From NCBI GenBank assembly GCA_025846845.1, contig JAOYTL010000016.1, positions 98,733-162,732 on the forward strand: DNA of 64,000 nt. The letters are read 5' to 3'. Position numbers and translations under genes: made by a program. Below are positions 8,280-16,446 of the stretch, piece by piece (within the stretch, counting starts at the first letter, position 1; each line of letters begins with the position of its first letter). The DNA is from Alloboseaceae bacterium BT-24-1 (lineage in GTDB: Bacteria; Pseudomonadota; Alphaproteobacteria; Rhizobiales; Beijerinckiaceae). The notes beneath the pieces are model-generated. The model was not told the origin of the DNA and did not search any database. It saw only the letters and a program-made list of their open reading frames with translations.

Positions 8280-9023
8280 TCAATGCCCCAGATAAGCTTC
8301 GATGACCGCCGGATTGGCGCGGACCTCGGCTGGGGTGCCCTCGGCCAGGACCTTGCCTTCGGCCAGCACGATGACGCGCGAACACAGCGACATCACGAAA
8401 TCCATGTTGTGCTCGATCACCACGAAGGTCGCGCCCTGTTCGGCGTTGATGGCGCGCAGGCGCTCCTTGAGGTCGCCGAGCATGGTCAGGTTGACGCCGC
8501 CGGCCGGCTCGTCGAGCAGGACGAGGCGCGGGCCCGCCATGAAGGCCATGGCAGCGTCGAGCAGCTTCTGCTGGCCGTAGCTGAGCCCGCCGGCCTTGGC
8601 GTCGGCGAGATGGCCGAGCTTGAAGAAGCCGATCATCTGCTCGGCCTTGGCCGTCAGCCCGGCATCACGCGACCCGAAGAAGCGCGAGAGCATCGTGCCC
8701 TCATGCTCCTGCCCGGCGAGAATCAGGTTCTCGCGCACCGAGAGCTCGGGGAAGACCTGCAGCAGCTGGAAGGTGCGGCTGACGCCGAGCCGGTTGAGCT
8801 CGGAGGGGCGCATATTGGTGACGTCGCGCCCGTCGAGCTTGACCGCGCCCTCGGTCGGCTCGAGCTGGCCGAGGATGCAGTTGAACAGGGTCGACTTGCC
8901 GCAACCGTTCGGGCCGATGATGCCGAGGATCTCGCCTTCGTTGACCGAGAAGGAGACGCCGTTGACAGCCTTGATGCCGCCGAAGGCCTTGTGGAGGTTC
9001 GAGACTTCGAGGACCTGGTTCAT
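8280..9023 (-). CDS. Branched-chain-type ABC transporter ATP-binding protein (LivG-like)
   Basis: The second ATPase of the importer, 247 residues. Walker A is GPNGCGKST, the signature is LSYGQQKLLD and Walker B is LVLLDEPAGG. The LivG-type insert with SRTFQLLQVFPELSVREN is present. The start ATG at 9023 overlaps the stop of the permease gene in an ATGA (9020-9023), a mark of translational coupling. It is separated from livF-like by a foldback repeat, unusual inside an otherwise tightly packed operon. Confidence 0.92.
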   Translation of the reverse strand: MNQVLEVSNLHKAFGGIKAVNGVSFSVNEGEILGIIGPNGCGKSTLFNCILGQLEPTEGAVKLDGRDVTNMRPSELNRLGVSRTFQLLQVFPELSVRENLILAGQEHEGTMLSRFFGSRDAGLTAKAEQMIGFFKLGHLADAKAGGLSYGQQKLLDAAMAFMAGPRLVLLDEPAGGVNLTMLGDLKERLRAINAEQGATFVVIEHNMDFVMSLCSRVIVLAEGKVLAEGTPAEVRANPAVIEAYLGH

Positions 9024-10033
9024 CGCGCGCCCTCCTTCTTGCTGGTGAGCTTCGCCCAGCCGCGTTCCAAAAGGCCGCTCATGCCCTGCGGGCAGGCGAT
9101 CAGCAGCAGCATGACGATCGCCGCGAAGATGATCAGGTAGAGCGAGCCGGCAAAGCGCAGCCATTCCGGCAGCACGACGCCGAGCAGCGCGCCGATGAAG
9201 GGGCCGAGCAGGTAGCCGGCGCCGCCGGCGACCACCATCAGCAGCAGGAAGAAGCTCTGCGACAGTGAGAACGGCGAGGGATCGATGAATTCGACCAGCG
9301 GTGCATAGAGCGCCCCGGCGAAGCCCGCATAGGCCGAGCCGATCGCGAAGGCGAGCAGCGTGTACATGCGGGTGTCGATGCCGAGGCTTGCGGCGCGGAT
9401 CGGGTTCTCGCGCAGCGCCGTGAAGGCCCGGCCCCAGGGCGAGCGGATCATCCACCAGAGCACGACCGCGAGCAGGAAGGTCACCACGACGACGAAGCGG
9501 TGGAAGGCGAGCGCGCCATCGAGCTTGAGGCCGAAGAAGCTCGGCCGTGGGATGTTGGAAAGACCGAAGACGCCGCCAGTGAGCCATTGCTCATTGCGCA
9601 GGACGAGCCAGATCAGCGTCGAGAAGGCGAGCGTGACGAAGGCCAGGTAGTGCGCCTTGACCCGCAGCGCCGGGAAGCCGAGCACGAGCCCGACCGCGAA
9701 GGTCAGCAGGCCAGAGATCGCGAAGGAGGCGTACCAGTTGAGCCCGACCTTGCTGGTCAGCAGCGCCGTCGCATAGGCGCCGATGCCCATGAAGGCGGCC
9801 TGCGCCAGCGACTTCAGGCCGGCATAGCCGAGCGTCAGGTTGAGGCCCATCACCGCGACGCTCATCACCAGCCAGAGCGAGAGCACATAGGTGCCGTAGC
9901 GGCCCATGCCTGACGGGACGAACCAGAGGATGACCGCAGCGGCGACCAGCGTCAGCAGCGTGCCATCGACGAAGGCGGGCAGGGGCAGGCGGCGCGCCGC
10001 CGGGGCGGCGCTGTGGGTTGCGGGCGCGGTCAT
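9020..10033 (-). CDS. Branched-chain-type ABC transporter permease (LivM-like)
   Basis: Inner-membrane permease subunit, 337 residues, with hydrophobic segments throughout (LLTLVAAAVILWFVPSGMG, LVMSVAVMGLNLTLGYAGL). The GLKSLAQAAFMGIGAYATAL stretch and the cytoplasmic loop SPWGRAFTALRENPIRAASLG, which contacts the ATPase, are characteristic of LivM. The start at 10033 overlaps the upstream livH-like stop by four bases, and its own stop overlaps livG-like by four, so the three genes are coupled. It pairs with LivH to form the translocation path. Confidence 0.9.
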   Translation of the reverse strand: MTAPATHSAAPAARRLPLPAFVDGTLLTLVAAAVILWFVPSGMGRYGTYVLSLWLVMSVAVMGLNLTLGYAGLKSLAQAAFMGIGAYATALLTSKVGLNWYASFAISGLLTFAVGLVLGFPALRVKAHYLAFVTLAFSTLIWLVLRNEQWLTGGVFGLSNIPRPSFFGLKLDGALAFHRFVVVVTFLLAVVLWWMIRSPWGRAFTALRENPIRAASLGIDTRMYTLLAFAIGSAYAGFAGALYAPLVEFIDPSPFSLSQSFFLLLMVVAGGAGYLLGPFIGALLGVVLPEWLRFAGSLYLIIFAAIVMLLLIACPQGMSGLLERGWAKLTSKKEGAR

Positions 10034-10908
10034 ACGCGGCGCTCCTCTTTGCGGCCCATCAGGCCTTCCGGCTTGACGAGGATGACGACGACCAGGAGCA
10101 CCAGCGGCACGGCGAGCCGGTAGGAGGTCGAGATGTAGGCCGCCGCCATGCTGTCGACGATGCCGACGATCAGGCCGCCGACGAGGGCGCCGCGGACCTG
10201 GTTGAAGCCGCCGACGATCGCCGCGATGAAGGCGAACAGGCCGATCACCTCGCCATTGGAGAATTTCGCCAGATAGATCGGCGAGATCAGCACAGAGGCG
10301 ACGACGGCGAGCGCCGCATTGATCACGAAGGTGAGCAACACCATGCGTTCGACCGGGATGCCGAGGATGCGCGCCACCGTCGGATTCTGCGCCGTCGCCT
10401 GCATCTGGCGGCCGAGCCGGGTGCTGCCGACGAACCATTGCAGCAGGCCGATAACCGCGAAGGCGACCGCGATGATCGCGACATGCTGCAGCGAGATCGC
10501 GGCGCCGAACACCGAGATCGTCTCGGTCGGCACGAAGGAGGGGAATTTCTGCGCCTCGGCTGAGAAGCCGTCCTTGGCGCCTTCCTTCATGATGATCGAC
10601 AGCGCCATGGTGGCAATGGCGAGCGGCAAGACGCCGTGCCGGATCATCGGGTCGACCACGGCGAGCTTGAAGCCGACGCCGAAGATCAGGATGAAAGCGG
10701 CGATGCCGATCAGTGCTCCGAGCCAGATCGGCGCGCCGAAGAGCTTGATCGCGAGCAGGATCAGCACGGCCGGCAGCATGACGAACTCGCCCTGGGCGAA
10801 GTTGATCGTCTGCGAGGTCTGCCAGACCAAAGTGAAGCCGATCGCGGCCAGGGCATAGATCGCGCCCGTGGCGATGCCGGCGATGAGGTAGGCGAGGAAT
10901 TCGGCCAT
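10030..10908 (-). CDS. Branched-chain-type ABC transporter permease (LivH-like)
   Basis: Second inner-membrane permease subunit, 292 residues. The N-terminus MAEFLAYLIAGIATGAIYAL and the segments FTLVWQTSQTINFAQGEFVM and VGGFNQVRGALVGGLIVGIV are diagnostic of LivH-type proteins. Start ATG 10908 is preceded by CAAGGCGCAAAGCC. The open frame continuing upstream to 11079 is repeat DNA. The gene lies directly downstream of the binding protein, separated from it by an inverted repeat pair. Confidence 0.9.
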   Translation of the reverse strand: MAEFLAYLIAGIATGAIYALAAIGFTLVWQTSQTINFAQGEFVMLPAVLILLAIKLFGAPIWLGALIGIAAFILIFGVGFKLAVVDPMIRHGVLPLAIATMALSIIMKEGAKDGFSAEAQKFPSFVPTETISVFGAAISLQHVAIIAVAFAVIGLLQWFVGSTRLGRQMQATAQNPTVARILGIPVERMVLLTFVINAALAVVASVLISPIYLAKFSNGEVIGLFAFIAAIVGGFNQVRGALVGGLIVGIVDSMAAAYISTSYRLAVPLVLLVVVILVKPEGLMGRKEERRV

Positions 10909-10952
10909 GGCTTTGCGCCTTGCTGGTTGGCAATGGTCGGCTCGACCCGAGC

Positions 10953-11110
10953 CACTCCCCCTCGTGGGGAGGGGTTGGGGTGGGGGGCGAACGACGGGGT
11001 GAGCGGTGGCAGGCGTGCGCGCCGGTATCAGAAACTCGGCCTGTCGAATCTCGACGAGGCCCGACTTTCCGCCCCCCACCCCTTCCCCTCCCCACGAGGG
11101 GGAGGGGTTT
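10953..11110. repeat. Inverted pair of CCCCTC...GAGGGG elements between permease and binding-protein genes
   Basis: Two facing copies of the element, 10953-10987 and 11071-11110, flank about 83 bases. They are the same family as the 8094-8254 pair (core CTCCCCACGAGGGGGAGGGG in the second copy). Placement just downstream of the binding-protein gene is where many ABC operons carry a hairpin that leaves the binding protein more abundant than the membrane parts. That role is inference. Confidence 0.7.
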
Positions 11111-11122
11111 CGGTCGCGGTTC

Positions 11123-12259
11123 TTACGGGTTGATCTTCGGCAGGGTCGCCGTGATCACCTGCTTGCCGTCCTTGACCTCGGCGAGGAAGCTCTCGCGATC
11201 GAGGTCGCCGTTCTTCTCGACGGTGGTCTCGATCAGGATGCCCGGCTCTTCCGAGGTCTTGATCGTGGCGCCGCGCAGCGTGTCGGCGACGCCCTTCTTG
11301 TCGAATTTCTTCTGCTTCTCGGTCGCCCATTTCACCATGTAGACGGCCATGTAGCCCTTCAGGCCGTTATGGTCGGAGGCGTAGTTGTACTTGGCCTGGA
11401 ACTTCTTGCCGAACTCCTGGAAGGCCGGGATCGGCGCATCGATCGAGAGGCCGACATGGCCCTTGGCGCCGTTGGCGGCATCGCCCGCGAGCTCGATCAC
11501 CTTGGCGCCGAGCAGCGTCGTCTCGCCGACCATCGGCTTGGTGATGCCCTGCTGCTTGGCGGCGCGCAGGAAGCGGGCGCTCTCCTCCTCGTTCAGGTAG
11601 ACGAAGATCGCGTCGGCGTTCGAATTCTTGACCTTGATCGCGTCGGCGGCGAAGTCGGCCTGGCCCTGCTCGGTCGAGACGTCGACGGCGAGCTTGATGC
11701 CGGCCTTTTCCAGCTCGGGGATGATCGCGTCGCGGCCACCCTTGCCGAAATCGTTGTTGACCCAGACGACCGCGACCGAGCCGGCCTTGACCGTATCCTT
11801 CAGATATTTGGCGATCTTCGGCATCGCCGCGCTCTGGCTGAGCGAGGTCCGGAACAGGTACTGGTTGCCCTGCTTGGTCAGCCCGGCCGCCTCGCCGCCG
11901 ACGAGCTGGGCGATCTCGGCGCGCTGGGCGATCTGCATGGAGGCGCCGATCGGGCCGGAGAAGACCGGGCCAAGCACGGCATAGGTGCCCTCGTCGATGG
12001 CGCGCTGCACGGCGGCGCGGGTGTTCCCCGGATTGGTCTGGGTGTCGTAGTGGACGATCTCGATCTGCTTGCCGAGGATGCCGCCCTTGGCATTGATATC
12101 GGCGACGGCGAGGTCGATGCCGTTCTTCCAGTTGGTGCCGGCGGTCGCGCCTGCGCCCGAGAGCTCGACGACGTCGACCAGCTTGACCTTGTCCTGCGCC
12201 AGCGCGGGCAGGCTGACGGCCATCCCAAGCGCGGCGGCGATGATCCAGTGCTTCTTCAT
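11123..12259 (-). CDS. ABC transporter substrate-binding protein (LivJ-like, type 1 periplasmic)
   Basis: A 378-residue periplasmic receptor of the branched-chain amino acid family. A cleavable signal peptide is evident (MKKHWIIAAALGMAVSLPAL, then A/QDKVK). The mature part is a two-lobed type 1 binding protein (GTNWKNGIDLAVADINAKGG, VLGPVFSGPIG, VVWVNNDFGKGGRD). The ATG at 12259 follows the Shine-Dalgarno GGAGGAAACGAGA; a longer in-frame reading from 12274 or beyond is not needed. It lies between shikimate dehydrogenase and the permeases, so it most likely captures shikimate, quinate or another hydroaromatic or aromatic acid. That specificity is inference from neighbours. Confidence 0.9.
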   Translation of the reverse strand: MKKHWIIAAALGMAVSLPALAQDKVKLVDVVELSGAGATAGTNWKNGIDLAVADINAKGGILGKQIEIVHYDTQTNPGNTRAAVQRAIDEGTYAVLGPVFSGPIGASMQIAQRAEIAQLVGGEAAGLTKQGNQYLFRTSLSQSAAMPKIAKYLKDTVKAGSVAVVWVNNDFGKGGRDAIIPELEKAGIKLAVDVSTEQGQADFAADAIKVKNSNADAIFVYLNEEESARFLRAAKQQGITKPMVGETTLLGAKVIELAGDAANGAKGHVGLSIDAPIPAFQEFGKKFQAKYNYASDHNGLKGYMAVYMVKWATEKQKKFDKKGVADTLRGATIKTSEEPGILIETTVEKNGDLDRESFLAEVKDGKQVITATLPKINP

Positions 12260-12321
12260 TCTCGTTTCCTCCATGTCCTTACGTTTCTTGATCCCCGCCC
12301 GGTGATGCCGGGTCGTCTTGC

Positions 12322-13206
12322 TCAGGCAGCCCGTTCGGCTCCCTCGCGTGCCGCGATCACGGCGTCGAAGGCGGCGCCTATCACGGCCTCCGAAACCTCC
12401 AGCCCGGTGAACAGCCGGAAGGCGTCGACGCCCTGATGGACCGCGAGCTCGCGCCCGGTCATCACGGTCGCGCCGGCCTTTTGCGCCGCTTTCAGCAGCG
12501 GAGTAAAGAGCGGGTGATAGACCGCGTCCCCGACCCATTGCGAGGCGAGGATCGCGTCCGCTGCGATCGGGATGCCACGGTCCGGCAGCATGCCGATGGG
12601 CGTGCCGTTGACGATGCCCGCGGCGCCCTCGGCCGCAGCCTCGGCGCTGTTGGAGATCACGGTCTCGGCGCGCCCGCCCAGGGCGGCTGCAAGTGCTTCT
12701 GCCTTGCTGCGATCGGTATCGAAGAGCCTGAGCCGGCTGACGCCGCTGCCGGCGAGCGCGAAGGCTATGGCCTTGCCGACGCCGCCCGCGCCGATGATCG
12801 CGACCGGCTTGTCGCCATCCTGCCGGCCGAGCCGGCGATAGGCGGTGGCGAAGCCGGTGGCGTCGGTGTTGTGGCCGGTCAGCTTTCCGCCATCGACGAC
12901 GATCGTATTGACTGCACCCATCGCGGCGGCCTGCTCGGACAGTCCGTCGAGCAGCGGCAGCACCGCTTCCTTGTAGGGGTAGGTGACGTTGATGCCGGAG
13001 AAGCCGAGCCGGCGGATGCCATCGAGCATCGCGACGAGATCGTCGCGCCCGGCGCCTGCTACATCGATCAGATGGTAATGCGCCTCGATCCCGGCGGCGC
13101 GCGCCGCCGCTTCCTGCGCCGCTGGTGTCGCCGAATGCGCGATCGGCGAGCCGAGCAGCCCGAGCAGCACGCGTTTGCTCTTCTTGGCGGTGACGATGGT
13201 CGACAT
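12322..13206 (-). CDS. Shikimate dehydrogenase
   Basis: A 294-residue NAD(P)-dependent shikimate/quinate dehydrogenase. Substrate-binding motifs are present in order: GSPIAHSATPAAQE (usual form GxPIxHSxSPxxH), NVTYPYKEAV with the catalytic lysine, and HNTDATGF. The Rossmann motif GAGGVGKAIAFAL follows near residue 145. Its place beside an importer and quiC, rather than with aromatic amino acid genes, suggests a catabolic QuiB/AroE paralogue oxidising shikimate (perhaps also quinate) to the 3-dehydro acid that QuiC dehydrates. The Shine-Dalgarno AAGGGA supports the start at 13206. Whether NAD or NADP is used cannot be decided by eye. Confidence 0.9.
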   Translation of the reverse strand: MSTIVTAKKSKRVLLGLLGSPIAHSATPAAQEAAARAAGIEAHYHLIDVAGAGRDDLVAMLDGIRRLGFSGINVTYPYKEAVLPLLDGLSEQAAAMGAVNTIVVDGGKLTGHNTDATGFATAYRRLGRQDGDKPVAIIGAGGVGKAIAFALAGSGVSRLRLFDTDRSKAEALAAALGGRAETVISNSAEAAAEGAAGIVNGTPIGMLPDRGIPIAADAILASQWVGDAVYHPLFTPLLKAAQKAGATVMTGRELAVHQGVDAFRLFTGLEVSEAVIGAAFDAVIAAREGAERAA

Positions 13207-13282
13207 TCCATTCCCTTTGGCGCGCTCGTCTGGGCGGGCTTGCGCAATAGCCCGCAGCTAAACCGATTTGCAGCCGTAACGC

Positions 13283-13321
13283 GATAACCAATTCGTCGCT
13301 GATGCCTAACCTGATGTTATC
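13283..13321. promoter_or_regulatory. Short inverted repeat upstream of shikimate dehydrogenase
   Basis: GATAAC (13283-13288) and GTTATC (13316-13321) are complementary arms with a 27-base spacer in the gap between the LysR gene and the shikimate dehydrogenase gene. LysR proteins bind dyad sites of about this spread upstream of their targets, so this is a weak operator candidate. Six-base arms can arise by chance. Confidence 0.25.
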
Positions 13322-14231
13322 TTTCTGCGGCAAGTCGCGGTGAAATGACGGCGGTCATCTCCTCGCGCAGCAGGCGGACGAAGGTTTCGGCGTAGAGCGA
13401 GAGGGCCTTGTCGTTCTTCATCGCGACATAGGTCTGGAAGTGGGTCGGCTCCTCGATCGGGATGGTGACGATGCCCTGCATCGAGCCGTGGGCGACGGTG
13501 AACTGGTCGATGATGGCGATGCCGAGCCCGGCCCGGACCAGCGAGCAGACCGTGGTCCCGAAACGCGCCTTGATCGCCATGTCGTAATGCAGCTTCTGGC
13601 GCTCGAAGATTTCGCTCATGATCCGGCCATAGGGGTCGTTCGGATCGATGCCGATCAGTTGATGCTGGACGATCTCGCGGGCCGAGATGCTGGCGCGCCC
13701 GGCGAGTGCGTGGTTCTGCGGAACGATGCAGAGCAGCTCACCCATCGCCAAGGGCATGAAGTCCAGCCCGGGATGATCGAGCTTGTAGCTCATCGCCACG
13801 ATCTCCCCCTTGCCGAGCAGGAGGTAGTCGAGCGCCTCCTCGATCTTCAGGATGTTGATGTCGATGCGCAGGTCGGGGTGCTTGCGCCTGAGGCGCTCGA
13901 TCGTGCGCGGCACCATGACATGGCAGATGCTCGGCACCGAGCCGAGCTTGAACTCGACATCGCCGCCGCGCTCGATCCGCGCCAGCATCGAATGCAGGTC
14001 GTCGACCTTGCGGTAGACGCCGTTGATCTGCTCGAAGATGTCCTTGGCTTCCGGGGTCGGCACGTAGCGCCCGTGCCGGCGGTCGAACAGCTTGAGCCGG
14101 AGCGTCCGCTCAGTGTGCTTCATCAGCCGGCTGATGCCGGGCGCCGAGACGTTGAGCAGCTTGGCCGCGCCGGCGATGGTGCCGGTGATCATGATCGCCC
14201 TGATCACCTCGATCTGGCGCAGCGTCAGCAT
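13317..14231 (-). CDS. LysR family transcriptional regulator of the shikimate cluster
   Basis: A LysR-type regulator of 304 residues. The N-terminal helix-turn-helix covers residues 1-60 (LTLRQIEVIRAIMITGTIAG, then AAKLLNVSAPGISRLMKHTE) and is followed by the effector-binding domain. The ATG at 14231 starts the canonical LysR N-terminus; the 35 extra codons of the longer frame are not conserved in type. It sits directly upstream of, and on the same strand as, the shikimate dehydrogenase/ABC/quiC genes and is the obvious candidate for sensing a hydroaromatic inducer. It may form the promoter-proximal gene of the operon, or be separately transcribed across the 110-base gap. Confidence 0.88.
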   Translation of the reverse strand: MLTLRQIEVIRAIMITGTIAGAAKLLNVSAPGISRLMKHTERTLRLKLFDRRHGRYVPTPEAKDIFEQINGVYRKVDDLHSMLARIERGGDVEFKLGSVPSICHVMVPRTIERLRRKHPDLRIDINILKIEEALDYLLLGKGEIVAMSYKLDHPGLDFMPLAMGELLCIVPQNHALAGRASISAREIVQHQLIGIDPNDPYGRIMSEIFERQKLHYDMAIKARFGTTVCSLVRAGLGIAIIDQFTVAHGSMQGIVTIPIEEPTHFQTYVAMKNDKALSLYAETFVRLLREEMTAVISPRLAAER

Positions 14232-14386
14232 GGCCGGTGTGTCCCCTGTTCGCTTCTTGCCGGCAGCGGAAGGGAGGGCCGCCAGCCTGTCAAGACGGGT
14301 GGTGCCAGCCCGGTTGGACCGAGTTGACTCTCGCATGATTTGTCAGTCACCTGCCGCAAGGTTGCCGATCGATCCGGGGGGATGGC

Positions 14387-14857
14387 ATGGCGGAACAACT
14401 TCATCCCGCGGCGCCGCATCACCTGCCGGCGTTCATCACCAGTCCGGGCGGGACGGATTATCTGATGGTCGCCGCGGCGGTCATCCTGATCGGCGCCGTG
14501 CTGGGCATCGGCCTGCTCTTCCTGCGCCTGCACACCTTGCCGGAACGCATCGCGCACAAGACCCACAAACTGCAGTTCGAGATCGTCGCAGTGCTCGGTC
14601 TGCTCGCATTGTTCACCCATGTCCATCTCTTCTGGGTGATAGGCCTGTTCCTCGCTTTGATCGACATCCCCGACATTCCCGGGATGTTCAGCCGGATGGC
14701 GGGCGCGCTCGAGAAGATCGCCGGCATTGCGCCAAATCATGGCGGCGACGCCGCCTCGGACGTGGAGCATGGGATCGCTCCGCCGGACGACAAGCCGGTG
14801 CAGGTATCGGCCGCGGCCGCACCGGCCGGCCAGCATCGAGGGGTGGGCGATGCTTGA
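14387..14857 (+). CDS. Small two-helix membrane protein partnered with an HlyD adaptor
   Basis: A 156-residue protein that I cannot assign to a named family. Two hydrophobic segments are clear, about residues 24-47 (YLMVAAAVILIGAVLGIGLL) and 62-92 (EIVAVLGLLALFTHVHLF and on). A hydrophilic Ala/Pro-rich tail follows. The start at 14387 is preceded by GGGGGGATGGC. Its last 8 bases overlap the start of the HlyD-like gene, so the two are translationally coupled. Small membrane proteins coupled to HlyD-type adaptors occur in several transporters of unknown cargo; a supporting role in that complex is inferred. Confidence 0.75.
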   Translation: MAEQLHPAAPHHLPAFITSPGGTDYLMVAAAVILIGAVLGIGLLFLRLHTLPERIAHKTHKLQFEIVAVLGLLALFTHVHLFWVIGLFLALIDIPDIPGMFSRMAGALEKIAGIAPNHGGDAASDVEHGIAPPDDKPVQVSAAAAPAGQHRGVGDA

Positions 14858-16082
14858 GCTTCTCGTCTGCGCGCTCTTCACCATCGTCCCGGACTACCTC
14901 TACCGCCGCTACGGCCAGGGCAGGCGGCTGGGCAAGGAGATCACGCTCTATTCGGTCTGGTTCGAATTGCGCTGGGGCATCGTCACCTGCGTGATGCTTA
15001 CGGTCGGCCTGATTACGGTGATCTTCTACAACCATCCCTCGACGAGCAGCGCCACGGTGTTCTTCAGGAGCGTGCCGATCGTGCCGGAGATCAATGGCCG
15101 GGTCGCGCAGGTCCATGTCAGCTACAGCGCCAAGGTCGAAAAGGGCGCGCCGATCTTCACGCTCGACAGCAAGAGCCAGGAGGCGGCCGTCGAGGCTGCG
15201 CGGCGCAAGATCGCCGAGGTCGACGCGACACTGGTGGTCGCGAAGGCCGATATCCTCGCTTTTGACGGCAAGATCCAGGAGGCGCGGAGCGCGCTGCAGC
15301 AGGCGCTCGACGAACTGCAGACCAAGCGCGAACTGAAGCGGCGCAATGACGACATCGTCGCCACCCGCGAGATCGAGCGGCTCGAGAACATCGTGGCTGG
15401 TCGCGAGGCCGCGGTTGCGTCTGCGACGGCCTCGCAGGCGGCCGCCCAGACCAAGATCGCGACGCTGCTGCCGGCCGAGCGCGCCAGCGCCGAAGCGGCT
15501 TTGGCGCAGGCCGAGGTGGAATTGGGCAAGACCGTGGTGCGGGCCGGCTTCGCCGGGCATGTCGAGCAGTTCACGCTGCGGGTCGGCGATATCGTCAATC
15601 CCTTCATGCGCCCGGCCGGGACGATCATCCCGGCAGAGGCCGGCAGGGTCGGATTGCAGGCCGGCTTCAACCAGATCGAGGCGCAGGTGATCAAGGTCGG
15701 CATGGTCGCCGAGGCTACTTGCGTCTCGAAGCCGTGGACGGTGATCCCGATGGTGGTGACCGGTGTGCAGGACTTCATCGCGGCCGGCCAGCTCCGCAGC
15801 GGCGAGCAACTGATCGACGCGCAGCAGGTGGTGCGCCCGGGGACGATTCTAGCCTATCTCGAGCCGCTCCACCCGGGCGGGATGGACGGCGTGACGCCGG
15901 GCTCGAGCTGCATCGCCAACGCCTATACCAGCAACCATGACGTGATCGCCGCGAAGGATACCAGCACCTTCCGGCGCATCGTCCTGCATGCGGTGGACGC
16001 GGTCGGGCTGGTGCATGCCTTGCTCCTGCGCATCCAGGCGCAAGTGCTGCCGATCAAGACCCTCGTCCTCAGCGGGCATTGA
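14850..16082 (+). CDS. HlyD family secretion/efflux adaptor protein
   Basis: A 410-residue membrane fusion protein. A short hydrophobic N-terminus (MLELLVCALFTIVPDYLY) is followed by a second membrane segment (WGIVTCVMLTVGLITVIFY). Next come a barrel-sandwich half (VPEINGRVAQVHVSYSAKVE), a long alpha-helical hairpin about residues 110-230 rich in Ala/Glu/Gln, and the second lipoyl half (VVRAGFAGHVEQFTLRVGDI). Start ATG 14850 has GAGGGG upstream and overlaps the preceding gene. No ABC or RND pump gene lies next to it, so it may work alone with the small membrane partner, as in orphan HlyD pairs, or with a distant pump. Confidence 0.85.
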   Translation: MLELLVCALFTIVPDYLYRRYGQGRRLGKEITLYSVWFELRWGIVTCVMLTVGLITVIFYNHPSTSSATVFFRSVPIVPEINGRVAQVHVSYSAKVEKGAPIFTLDSKSQEAAVEAARRKIAEVDATLVVAKADILAFDGKIQEARSALQQALDELQTKRELKRRNDDIVATREIERLENIVAGREAAVASATASQAAAQTKIATLLPAERASAEAALAQAEVELGKTVVRAGFAGHVEQFTLRVGDIVNPFMRPAGTIIPAEAGRVGLQAGFNQIEAQVIKVGMVAEATCVSKPWTVIPMVVTGVQDFIAAGQLRSGEQLIDAQQVVRPGTILAYLEPLHPGGMDGVTPGSSCIANAYTSNHDVIAAKDTSTFRRIVLHAVDAVGLVHALLLRIQAQVLPIKTLVLSGH

Positions 16083-16115
16083 TCATGCCGGACCGGCTGG
16101 CCGGCCTCAGACGGG

Positions 16116-16394
16116 TCAGAAACGTCGGCCAGCTGGACCGGATGCGGGCGGCCGGGACTGCTCCTGCTGCCGGGCTGCAGTGCTGAACGATTGAAAAGCC
16201 GCCATATTGGCCGCGCCGTTGCGCATCATGGTGCTCATGCGGCCATCGTGCATCATGTCGTAGTTTTCCCGCTGGGCGGCGTGCATGCAGCCATCGATGC
16301 TGTTGCAGGCTGTGGCGGGGCCGGCTGAAAGCAGTCCGGACAAGGCGATGATGGTCGACGCGGCGAGCGCGCCGGCGGTGATCCATTGGATCAT
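16116..16394 (-). CDS. Small exported protein of unknown function
   Basis: A 92-residue protein with a strong signal peptide (MIQWITAGALAASTIIALSG, then LLSAGPATA) and a likely cleavage before CNSIDGC. The mature part of about 63 residues has two cysteines near its N-terminus that could form a disulphide, several methionines (YDMMHDGRMSTMM) and a Gln/Pro-rich tail. The start at 16394 has GGAGAACGCCG upstream. The Met-rich patch might hint at metal binding, but nothing more can be supported. I do not recognise a family. Confidence 0.6.
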   Translation of the reverse strand: MIQWITAGALAASTIIALSGLLSAGPATACNSIDGCMHAAQRENYDMMHDGRMSTMMRNGAANMAAFQSFSTAARQQEQSRPPASGPAGRRF

Positions 16395-16446
16395 CGGCGT
16401 TCTCCATGGTCATTAGGCGAGGGAGATTCTCGGCGCCGCGGGCGCC

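Noticed and set aside
6257..8305. 682-codon open frame on the plus strand
   Set aside because: It lies antisense to quiC and the livF-like gene, which carry unmistakable motifs. Its composition is typical of a GC-rich shadow frame.
8094..11110. CRISPR-like repeats or a G-quadruplex switch from the G-rich blocks
   Set aside because: There are only two facing copies per site with no regular spacer array. They are better described as paired inverted repeats; quadruplex formation cannot be judged by eye.
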